Shown piece by piece: positions 27,242-34,913 of a DNA stretch of 64,000 bases. The position numbers and the translations under genes are program-made. The stretch covers positions 310,001 through 374,000 of the forward strand of contig NZ_MBUA01000023.1 of assembly GCF_014332695.1 (NCBI RefSeq), in the 5' to 3' direction. The notes beneath the pieces were generated by a model. That model saw only the letters and a program-made list of their open reading frames with translations, did no database searches and was not told where the DNA came from. The first letter of the stretch is position 1. Every line of letters starts with the position of its first letter. Origin of the DNA: Flavihumibacter stibioxidans. GTDB taxonomy: Bacteria > Bacteroidota > Bacteroidia > Chitinophagales > Chitinophagaceae.

Positions 27242-29080
27242 ATGAAAAACCAGTTACTCTGTTTGCTCATAAGTGCCATTGTTTCTGTTACCACCGTGCA
27301 GGCACAAACGCTTTTTACCTACGGGAAGCATGTGGTGGAAAAGGATGAATTCCTGAAGGCCTTTAAAAAGAACAATAACGGCCAGAAGGCCGACCAGGCC
27401 GCATACCGCAATTACCTTGATCTGTATATCCGTTATAAACTGAAGGTACAGGCCGCTTATGACCTGCGGATTGACACCCTGCCATCACAGCGTTCAGAAC
27501 TCGAAAGTTTCCGCAACCAGGTTTCGGGCAACTACATGTATGATGAAGCAACCCTCCATATGCTGGTGAAGGAGGCGGAGGCTAACAGCAGCAAGGATAT
27601 CCGGTTGTCACATATCTATATTCCTTATACCGGAAATGATACAGCGGAAGCATTCCGACTGGTCACGATGGCTGCCAGCCAACTGAAAAACGGCCGGTCC
27701 TTTGAGGCCGTTGCCACTGAATTATCGCGCGATCCTTCAGTAAAGGTTAACAAAGGTGATATTGGCTGGATCAGTTCCTTTACCCTGCCCTACGCACTAG
27801 AAAAAATTGCCTACGGAACCCCGCTGAACCAGAACAGTCCGGTGTTTCGGGGACGGGGAGCATACCATATTTTCCGCCCCACAGCAGAGAGGCCCGCGGC
27901 CGGTACTGTACAGGTAGCGCAAATCTTGCTGGAAATCCCGGCCGACGCCGACAGGAAGCAAACTGACAGCGTTAGCAGGTTCGCTGATTCTTTGTACAGG
28001 GAGCTATTGAATGGTGCTGATTTTGGAAAGCTTGCCTACAGGCACAGTGCCGATAATTCCTCTTACCAGAACAATGGAATACTGCCGGCATTCAGGCCGG
28101 GCACTTATGCACCTGAATTCGAGGACCAGGCATTTGTGCTGAAGCAGGAGGATGCCATCAGCAAGCCATTCCAAACCTCGCAGGGCTTTCACATCATCAG
28201 GCGGTTAAAGGCCGCGGAAATGGTGGCAGGTTCCGGGCAGGAGATTAGTTTACCGGGAATTTTGGAGAAAGTGAAGGAAGATGAACGGGGCCAGCTTGCG
28301 CATGAAGCAGTAATCGAAAAGGTGAAAAAGCTGACGGGATTCCGCGTGTTGGCTTTTGACCCGAAAGCCATTGAAGCCAACACAAAACTGGCAATGATAA
28401 ATGGCGAACCTGTTATGGGAATGGAATACCTCCAATATAAAACCGGCACAGGTGAAGGAACCGAACAGTTTTTTAAAATGAAGCTGCTGGAGGAATACCG
28501 GAACAGGCTGGAGAAATATGAGCCAGAATTTGCTGACCAGCTCAAGGAGTTCAGGGATGGCAATATGCTGTTTGAAGTGATGCAGAGAAATGTATGGGAG
28601 AAAGCTTCCGCTGATGAAGAAGGCCTGAAGAAATTTTATGCGCAGCATGCCGGTCGGTACAGGTGGAAGGAGAATGTAAAGACTGTCATATTTACCGGAA
28701 CTGATTCCGCGACAACCTACCGGTTCCATCAGTTAATTACAAAAGATCCAGCCGCCTGGAGATCACTCACTGAAAGCATGAATGGCGCCATACAGGCCGA
28801 TAGCGGCAGGTTTGAAACAGACCAGTTACCGGTAACCTATCACCAAAAGCCGGAAAAGGGAATGGTTACGGAACCAGTCAGGGTAGCCAATGATTTGGGT
28901 TTTGTATTCATGTACATCATTGAAACATTACCGGGAAAGGATATCCGAAGTTTTGAAGAAGCCCGTGGCTTTGTCCTGAATGATTACCAGGAAAAGCTGG
29001 AAGAAGAGTGGGTGGGCGCATTACGCAAACAATACCCTGTAACTGTTAACCAGTCGGTTTTGAAGAGCCTTAACAGGTAA
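27242..29080 (+). CDS. Periplasmic peptidyl-prolyl isomerase, SurA/parvulin type
   Basis: The 612-residue precursor has a signal peptide (ends TTVQAQ), an N-terminal helical chaperone region, and two parvulin-like domains: the first about residues 120-215 (IRLSHIYIPY, GDIGWISSFTLPYALEKIAY), the second about 225-325 (VQVAQILLEIP, FGKLAYRHSAD, SKPFQTSQGFHIIRR). A long C-terminal helical/beta tail has no clear name. It likely acts as a chaperone and proline isomerase for outer-membrane proteins. Confidence 0.87.
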   Translation: MKNQLLCLLISAIVSVTTVQAQTLFTYGKHVVEKDEFLKAFKKNNNGQKADQAAYRNYLDLYIRYKLKVQAAYDLRIDTLPSQRSELESFRNQVSGNYMYDEATLHMLVKEAEANSSKDIRLSHIYIPYTGNDTAEAFRLVTMAASQLKNGRSFEAVATELSRDPSVKVNKGDIGWISSFTLPYALEKIAYGTPLNQNSPVFRGRGAYHIFRPTAERPAAGTVQVAQILLEIPADADRKQTDSVSRFADSLYRELLNGADFGKLAYRHSADNSSYQNNGILPAFRPGTYAPEFEDQAFVLKQEDAISKPFQTSQGFHIIRRLKAAEMVAGSGQEISLPGILEKVKEDERGQLAHEAVIEKVKKLTGFRVLAFDPKAIEANTKLAMINGEPVMGMEYLQYKTGTGEGTEQFFKMKLLEEYRNRLEKYEPEFADQLKEFRDGNMLFEVMQRNVWEKASADEEGLKKFYAQHAGRYRWKENVKTVIFTGTDSATTYRFHQLITKDPAAWRSLTESMNGAIQADSGRFETDQLPVTYHQKPEKGMVTEPVRVANDLGFVFMYIIETLPGKDIRSFEEARGFVLNDYQEKLEEEWVGALRKQYPVTVNQSVLKSLNR

Positions 29081-29146
29081 TGGCATGATTTCTGCGTGTA
29101 GCCTTTCTCGTTAAACTACATCCCTAAAAACTCAGATTAAACTAAC

Positions 29147-29839
29147 ATGAAGAAAATGATTTTGATGATGGCAATCGGGGCCATCGCTTACCAGTCCAAT
29201 GCCCAGGATAACAAAGTGTACCTGAAAGGCGGATTCAACCTGGCGAACGTTTCCGTTTCAGACAACGGGGCAATTGAAGATGCCAACAGCCTGGCCAGTT
29301 TTCATGCCGGCTTAATGGCAGATCTCCCGATAGGACAAGGACTGCTCTCTTTCCAGCCCGGAATTTTATACACCGGCAAAGGAGCGAAATGGCAGAGCGG
29401 AAGCGAAACATCCAATAATTACATCAAGGCAACCACCAATCCCTATTACATTGAAATTCCAGCCAACCTGGTAGTGAATATTCCGCTGTCGGATAAGGAA
29501 TCAAAATTTTTTATCGGTGCCGGACCTTATGCGGCAATAGGTATTGCAGGAAAGAATAAGACCGAAGGAAAATTCATCGGGGTTGCTTTCAAATCGGAAG
29601 AGAAGATTGAATTCACCAATGATGATCCAACCACGTCAGAGGAAGAAGGTGCCGGACTGGGACGCATGAAAAGATTCGATTATGGCCTGAACGGTACCGC
29701 CGGATTCGCATTCAGGAATGTGTTGGTTTCCGTGAATTACGGATACGGACTGGCTAAGCTCAATTCAGGAAGCGACAACAGTACGAATGATAAGAATAAA
29801 CACAGGGTGCTGAGTGTATCCCTGGGCATCAGTCTTTAA
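29147..29839 (+). CDS. Outer-membrane beta-barrel protein, PorT/OmpW-like
   Basis: The 230-residue precursor has a signal peptide ending in QSNAQ and alternating beta-strand segments typical of the PorT-family small barrel (LKGGFNLANVSV, LLSFQPGILYTGKGA, FFIGAGPYAAIG, VLVSVNYGYGLAKL, a final aromatic-poor VLSVSLGISL). Its function is not known. It is separated from the SurA-like gene by 66 bases and is followed by a hairpin that faces metF. Confidence 0.82.
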   Translation: MKKMILMMAIGAIAYQSNAQDNKVYLKGGFNLANVSVSDNGAIEDANSLASFHAGLMADLPIGQGLLSFQPGILYTGKGAKWQSGSETSNNYIKATTNPYYIEIPANLVVNIPLSDKESKFFIGAGPYAAIGIAGKNKTEGKFIGVAFKSEEKIEFTNDDPTTSEEEGAGLGRMKRFDYGLNGTAGFAFRNVLVSVNYGYGLAKLNSGSDNSTNDKNKHRVLSVSLGISL

Positions 29840-29846
29840 TATAACG

Positions 29847-29877
29847 GAAAGGGATGAACGCGTTGTTCACCCCTTTC
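29847..29877. terminator. Hairpin terminator between convergent OMP and metF genes
   Basis: GAAAGGGATGAAC pairs with GTTCACCCCTTTC (one mismatch) around a 5-base loop, and a T-rich stretch (TTCTTTATTAT) follows on the plus strand. It lies 8 bases after the OMP stop and 20 before the metF stop, so it may serve both directions. Confidence 0.65.
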
Positions 29878-29896
29878 TTCTTTATTATATCCCGGG

Positions 29897-30853
29897 TCAG
29901 ACCAATTCCTTCACCACGTTCCAGATCACTTTGGGTTTTCCCAGCGTGTAATAATGCAATACAGGAGCGCCGCCCTTTTTCAGTTCGCGGCTCTGTTGCA
30001 GCAGCCATTCGGTTCCCACCAATTCCACCTCTGCATCGGTTTTACACTTCATGATCTCATTGGAGAGATCATCCGGCAGGTCCACATGGAAAGTCCTCGG
30101 CAGGATCATCATCTGCTTCTTATTGGTAATGGGTTTTAGTCCGGGTATGATCGGCACATTGATGCCTGCTGCCCTGCAGTGGTCCACGAACTCAAAATAT
30201 TTCTGGTTGTCGAAGAACATCTGGGTGACAATGTATTCTGCGCCCGCATCCACTTTGGCTTTCAGGTAGGCGAGATCGGTAGCTTTATTGGGAGATTCAA
30301 AATGTTTTTCGGGGTAACCCGCCACACCGATACAGAATTGTGCCCTTCCGCCCGGATCCTTCACTTCCTCTTCGAGGTAGATGCCATTATTGAGGTCCAT
30401 CACCTGTTTCAGCAGGTCGATGGCATAACGGTTGCCGCCGGGTTCAGGCTCAAAATAGGTTTCGTTCTTTGCCGCATCACCGCGCAGCACCAACACGTTG
30501 TCGATCCCAAGGAAAGCCAGGTCGATCAGGGCGTTCTCCGTCTCCTCCCTGGTAAATCCGCCGCAAATCAGGTGGGGTACGGGATCTACATTGTAATGCT
30601 GCATGATGGCCGCACAGATTCCAACAGTACCGGGACGTTTTCTCACTTCGATCTTGGCGAAAGAACCATCGGCCTGTTTCTTGAACATGGTCTCGCTTCT
30701 GTGGTAAGTAACGTTGATAAAGGATGGTTTGAATTCCATCAAAGGATCAAGGTGATTATAAATCGCATTGATGCCTTTGCCTTTGAGTGGTGGTAAAATT
30801 TCGAAAGAGATCAGTGTATCCTTCGCCCCGTTGATATGATCAATAACCTTCAT
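29897..30853 (-). CDS. metF: Methylenetetrahydrofolate reductase [NAD(P)H]
   Basis: The 318-residue TIM-barrel flavoenzyme reduces 5,10-methylene-THF to 5-methyl-THF for methionine synthesis. It shows ISFEILPP near residue 15, the THITCGG-equivalent VPHLICGGFTREE, VLRGDA, and AEYIVTQMFFDNQKYFEFV. The ATG at 30853 aligns with the family; an in-frame upstream start adds unsupported residues. It is divergent from lptB. Confidence 0.94.
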   Translation of the reverse strand: MKVIDHINGAKDTLISFEILPPLKGKGINAIYNHLDPLMEFKPSFINVTYHRSETMFKKQADGSFAKIEVRKRPGTVGICAAIMQHYNVDPVPHLICGGFTREETENALIDLAFLGIDNVLVLRGDAAKNETYFEPEPGGNRYAIDLLKQVMDLNNGIYLEEEVKDPGGRAQFCIGVAGYPEKHFESPNKATDLAYLKAKVDAGAEYIVTQMFFDNQKYFEFVDHCRAAGINVPIIPGLKPITNKKQMMILPRTFHVDLPDDLSNEIMKCKTDAEVELVGTEWLLQQSRELKKGGAPVLHYYTLGKPKVIWNVVKELV

Positions 30854-30915
30854 TGTTTGCTTGTTGCTGCTTAAAACTATCTGCAAACTTAGCATGCTGT
30901 TATCAATTAACAAGG

Positions 30916-30923
30916 TATTTTTG
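30916..30923 (+). promoter_or_regulatory. lptB promoter -7 box
   Basis: TATTTTTG matches TAnnTTTG exactly and lies about 17 bases before the first possible lptB start codon, leaving a short leader. Confidence 0.5.
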
Positions 30924-30939
30924 CCAAAAGCAGTGAACC

Positions 30940-31725
30940 TTGAATTTAGTGATCCAAACCAATCAACTGGTTAAACGGTATGGCAGCCGGACCGTGGTAA
31001 ACCATGTTTCCGTGAATGTTCAGCAGGGCGAAATTGTCGGCTTGCTTGGTCCCAACGGTGCCGGTAAAACGACTACTTTTTACATGGTGGTTGGCCTGAT
31101 CAAACCCGATGAAGGCACTGTTTTCCTGAATGACCGCAACATCACTGAACTGCCCATGTACAAAAGGGCACAACTTGGAATTGGCTACCTGCCACAGGAA
31201 GCTTCCGTTTTCAGGAGCCTGACCGTGGAGGACAATATCCGCTCGGTACTGGAAATGACCAAACTCAGCCGGAACGAGCAGAAACAGAAATTGGAAGACC
31301 TGCTGGATGAATTCAGGCTGCACCACGTACGTAAAAACAATGGCGACAGCCTTAGCGGAGGCGAAAGAAGGCGGACAGAGATCGCCCGCGCCCTGGCAGT
31401 AGACCCGAAATTTATCTTGCTGGATGAACCCTTTGCGGGAGTGGATCCCATCGCGGTGGAAGACATCCAGACCGTGGTTGCCCGGCTCAAATACAAGAAT
31501 ATCGGTATCCTGATCACCGATCACAACGTAAACGAAACCCTTTCCATCTGCGACCGTGCCTACCTGCTGATCGATGGAAAGATATTCAAACACGGTACGG
31601 CGGAAGAGCTGGCGGAGGACGAACAGGTGCGCCGGCTCTATCTTGGCCGCAACTTCGAACTGAAGCGGAAAGACTACCTCCACGAGGAAGTGATGAAGGG
31701 CATGGGTGATTTCCCCAAGATTTAG
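30940..31725 (+). CDS. lptB: LPS export ABC transporter ATP-binding protein
   Basis: The 261-residue ATPase powers LPS transport from the inner membrane with LptFG. Motifs are Walker [11 protein letters not shown] (about 37-46), signature LSGGERRR (138-145) and Walker [13 protein letters not shown] (158-169), plus the H-loop LITDHNV. No ATG is available at the N-terminus: the start is either TTG at 30940 or GTG at 30949, both giving a family-like beginning ([12 protein letters not shown]). lptC lies elsewhere in this window, near 47 kb. Confidence 0.93.
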   Translation: MNLVIQTNQLVKRYGSRTVVNHVSVNVQQGEIVGLLGPNGAGKTTTFYMVVGLIKPDEGTVFLNDRNITELPMYKRAQLGIGYLPQEASVFRSLTVEDNIRSVLEMTKLSRNEQKQKLEDLLDEFRLHHVRKNNGDSLSGGERRRTEIARALAVDPKFILLDEPFAGVDPIAVEDIQTVVARLKYKNIGILITDHNVNETLSICDRAYLLIDGKIFKHGTAEELAEDEQVRRLYLGRNFELKRKDYLHEEVMKGMGDFPKI

Positions 31726-31754
31726 CGCTATTTTCAGTATTTTGCCGCTGCTGT

Positions 31755-33266
31755 ATGAAGATTTTCTCGCCCGCCATATCAAGACTGGCCAGGCTCCGGC
31801 TTTGGCAGATCGAAGAATGGACCAAAAACCCTGTAGCTGCACAACGTGAAGTATTACAGGAATTGGTCACATCTGCCCAATACACTGAATTCGGGCGCAA
31901 GTACGGGTTCAACAAACTCTTTAATGTCCGCAATTTCAAGAATACGGTTCCGGTTCATGAATACGATGACCTGAAACCCTATATACAGCGCATGATGGAC
32001 GGCGAAGAAAATGTGTTGTGGAATACCCCCCTCAGCTGGTTTGCCAAGAGCAGCGGCACCACCAGCGAAAAAAGCAAGTTCATCCCCGTGAGCGACGAAA
32101 GCCTGGAAGAGAACCATTTCCAGGGCGCCAAGGATGTGCTCACCATGTATTATAATTTTAACCCGGATTCAGGACTGCTGGCAGGAAAAGGCCTCGTGAT
32201 CGGTGGCAGCCACCAGGTAAGCCAGGTCTCTGAGGAGATCAGCTTTGGCGACCTGAGTGCCGTCCTGCTGCAAAATTCTCCTTTCTGGGGCCATTGGATC
32301 AGGACCCCGGATTTGTCCATTGCGCTGATGGACGAATGGGAGAGCAAGATTGAACAACTCGCTCTGACCACCATACCGGAAAATGTAACTTCCATTTCCG
32401 GCGTTCCGACCTGGACCCTGGTCCTGATGAAACGCATCCTGGAAATGACGGGAAAAGCATCCATTTCCGAAGTATGGCCCAACCTGGAACTCTATATGCA
32501 CGGCGGTGTATCATTTGTGCCTTACCGTGAGCAATTCAGGAAAATCATCGGGAAAGACATCCACTATTTGGAAATGTACAATGCCAGCGAAGGATTCTTT
32601 GCGGCACAGGACAGTCCCAATTCAGATGGCATGCTGCTGTTCACCCACCATGGCATTTTCTATGAGTTTATGCCGATTGAGGAGTACGGAAAAAAATTCC
32701 CGAAAACGGTGGGACTCAACAAAGTGGAACCAGGAAAGAATTATGCTCCAGTCATCAGCACTACCGGTGGCCTGTGGCGCTATATCATTGGCGACACCAT
32801 ACAATTCACCACCCTGGAACCGTACCGGATCAGGGTGAGCGGCCGGTTGAAACATTATATAAATGCCTTCGGTGAAGAAATAATCGTTGACAATACCGAC
32901 AAAGCCATATCCATTGCCTGCGAAAAGACCGGTGCAGCGGTTAATGATTACAGTGCGGCGCCCGTATATTTCAGCCAGAATGGAAACGGTGCCCATGAGT
33001 GGCTGATCGAATTTGAAAAAGAGCCCGCAGACCCTGCCCTATTCACATACGAACTGGATTCGGCACTGAAAAACATCAACAGCGATTACGAAGCAAAGAG
33101 GCAGAAAGATATTGCCCTGAGGATGCCAATCCTCCATATGGTGAGAAAAGGATTCTTCACAGACTGGCTGAGCGCGAAGGGTAAACTCGGCGGGCAGCAT
33201 AAGGTTCCCCGGCTCAGCAATGACCGGACTGTTTTCGAATCAATGCTGCAGATGCTGAGCAGGTAA
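31755..33266 (+). CDS. GH3-family acyl-adenylate (acyl-acid-amido synthetase-like) protein
   Basis: The 503-residue cytosolic protein belongs to the GH3/auxin-responsive-promoter superfamily of adenylating enzymes: SSGTTSEKSKFIPVS (about residues 97-111) is the nucleotide motif, with YNASEGFFAAQ and WRYIIGDTIQFT further on. Plant relatives conjugate amino acids to acyl acids; bacterial substrates are mostly unknown, so no auxin role should be assumed. It starts 29 bases after lptB and may be co-transcribed. Confidence 0.88.
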   Translation: MKIFSPAISRLARLRLWQIEEWTKNPVAAQREVLQELVTSAQYTEFGRKYGFNKLFNVRNFKNTVPVHEYDDLKPYIQRMMDGEENVLWNTPLSWFAKSSGTTSEKSKFIPVSDESLEENHFQGAKDVLTMYYNFNPDSGLLAGKGLVIGGSHQVSQVSEEISFGDLSAVLLQNSPFWGHWIRTPDLSIALMDEWESKIEQLALTTIPENVTSISGVPTWTLVLMKRILEMTGKASISEVWPNLELYMHGGVSFVPYREQFRKIIGKDIHYLEMYNASEGFFAAQDSPNSDGMLLFTHHGIFYEFMPIEEYGKKFPKTVGLNKVEPGKNYAPVISTTGGLWRYIIGDTIQFTTLEPYRIRVSGRLKHYINAFGEEIIVDNTDKAISIACEKTGAAVNDYSAAPVYFSQNGNGAHEWLIEFEKEPADPALFTYELDSALKNINSDYEAKRQKDIALRMPILHMVRKGFFTDWLSAKGKLGGQHKVPRLSNDRTVFESMLQMLSR

Positions 33267-33272
33267 CATCCC

Positions 33273-34013
33273 TTATCCTTTTTTAATAATCCCCAGCATT
33301 AACGATAATTTCCTGAGCAGGAAATAACTGATCGTATAATAATTTGAGGAGGTCTTCTTTACTGCGCCGAAATCCAGTTTGAAATTCAACAGGCTTTCGA
33401 TCACCTTGTCGCTGTGCGTTTCCTGGTATCCGCCAAAATCATAGGCAGTAATGCCCTGGTCCTTAAAAGCCAGCATATCACGATAATGAAGGTATTTATT
33501 GGCCCTGCCGATCTTGTTCTTATCAAACTGTTCATCAAAGCGCTTGGATGCGGAGTGCATCTGCCGCACAATTTTCTGCTCCTGGTCATATACATAGGTA
33601 TGGGCAGCCAGGATCTGGCCATCAAGTTCAGCATAACTGATTTTCAGGGAGTCGCCGTAGCCAAGAATCCTTTCAACGGTTTCTGGCGGAATGCCTTTAC
33701 TGGGAGCAAATTCATTGAAAAAACCAACAAATTTCCTTACATCCTGGTCAAAATAACAATGAACACCATCCTTCTCCGAATTCCTCACCTGCGATTTTAC
33801 CGTTCGTGAGAAATCCTCCAGGATCTGCTCTTTGGATTTGGTAAGATCAAGCTCAACGGTATAATTGGGGACTTTAATCAAAAACGGATTCTTCAATTCC
33901 TTCCTGATATGGTTATAGGCATTTAATCCAAAACTACCCCAGAATCCACCTTTATAATTAAACCAATATTCAAAAACGTTCAAAAACACAAACTTTCTCT
34001 TTATCCTGATCAT
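33273..34013 (-). CDS. Conserved protein resembling FemAB/GNAT-type acyltransferases
   Basis: The 246-residue protein has no signal peptide. Segments such as ILEDFSRTVKSQVRNSEKDGV, SYAELDGQILAAHTYVYDQE and ANKYLHYRDMLAFKDQGITAYDFGGY resemble the acetyltransferase-like fold of FemAB/peptidoglycan-bridge or exopolysaccharide-linked GNAT proteins. The assignment is by pattern only. It converges on the GH3 gene (6 bases between stops) and is divergent from fabG. Confidence 0.6.
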   Translation of the reverse strand: MIRIKRKFVFLNVFEYWFNYKGGFWGSFGLNAYNHIRKELKNPFLIKVPNYTVELDLTKSKEQILEDFSRTVKSQVRNSEKDGVHCYFDQDVRKFVGFFNEFAPSKGIPPETVERILGYGDSLKISYAELDGQILAAHTYVYDQEQKIVRQMHSASKRFDEQFDKNKIGRANKYLHYRDMLAFKDQGITAYDFGGYQETHSDKVIESLLNFKLDFGAVKKTSSNYYTISYFLLRKLSLMLGIIKKG

Positions 34014-34094
34014 CGTATTTCAATTATAGAGATATTAACGGCAAACTATTACAAATTCGTATTTCTACCTATTTTCACAGCTCAATTTTCACAA

Positions 34095-34850
34095 ATGAGT
34101 CTATTATCAAATAAAGTAGCCATCGTTACCGGAGCTGCACGCGGCATTGGTGAAGGCATCGCCATCAAACTGGCAGAACAGGGAGCCCATATTGCGTTTA
34201 CCTATGTCAGTGAAAGCAGTGAGCCCAAAGCGCTGGCACTGGAAGAAAAGCTGAAGGGCATGGGCGTTAACGCCAGGGCATACCGCAGCAACGCGGGTGT
34301 TTTTGAAGAATGCGAGCAATTCGTAAACGATGTGGTTAAAACATTTGGCACCATCGATGTCTGTGTGAACAATGCCGGCATTTCAAAAGACAACCTCCTG
34401 TTGAGAATGACACCCGATCAGTGGGATGATGTGATGATTACCAACCTCAAGAGCGTTTACAACATGACCAAACAGGTAATCCGCCCCATGATGAAGGCAA
34501 AATCGGGCAGCATCATCAATATGAGTTCCATCATTGGCATGAGGGGAAATGCCGGCCAGAGCAGTTATGCCGCCTCCAAGGCAGGCATCATCGGCTTCAC
34601 CAAGTCGATCGCCCAGGAGCTGGGAAGCCGGAACATACGCTGCAATGCCATCGCCCCCGGATTTGTGGAAACCGATATGACGCACTACCTGAAAGAAGGT
34701 GCCGGTGCGGATGAATACCTGAAAAAAATACCGCTCGGCCGCTTCGGCAGCACGGAGGAGATCGCCAATGTGACCCTCTTCCTTGCCAGCGACATGAGTT
34801 CCTATGTTACCGGCCAGGTGATCAGCACCTGCGGTGGCCTGAACATGTAA
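34095..34850 (+). CDS. fabG: 3-oxoacyl-ACP reductase
   Basis: The 251-residue short-chain dehydrogenase reduces 3-oxoacyl-ACP with NADPH in fatty-acid elongation. It has TGAARGIGEGIA (about residues 12-23), NNAGISKDNLLLRM, catalytic Ser in MSSIIGMRGN, YAASKAG with the catalytic Tyr/Lys, and the NAIAPGFVETDMT loop. The residues after NNAG (ISKDNLLLRM) are typical of true FabG. A family-C palindrome follows 8 bases after the stop. Confidence 0.9.
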   Translation: MSLLSNKVAIVTGAARGIGEGIAIKLAEQGAHIAFTYVSESSEPKALALEEKLKGMGVNARAYRSNAGVFEECEQFVNDVVKTFGTIDVCVNNAGISKDNLLLRMTPDQWDDVMITNLKSVYNMTKQVIRPMMKAKSGSIINMSSIIGMRGNAGQSSYAASKAGIIGFTKSIAQELGSRNIRCNAIAPGFVETDMTHYLKEGAGADEYLKKIPLGRFGSTEEIANVTLFLASDMSSYVTGQVISTCGGLNM

Positions 34851-34858
34851 GATTTTCT

Positions 34859-34887
34859 TCACCCGTCGGGTGCGACCCGACGGGTGA
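34859..34887. repeat. Palindromic element family C, copy 1, after fabG
   Basis: TCACCCGTCGGGT and its exact reverse complement flank a GCG spacer. The element lies between the convergent fabG and serine-hydrolase genes and could act as a bidirectional transcript end, but it has no U-tract. The core ACCCGTCGGGT recurs at 35598-35630 and 45261-45307. Confidence 0.85.
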
Positions 34888-34913
34888 CCTCCAGCCGCAG
34901 CGGATGGGATTGC

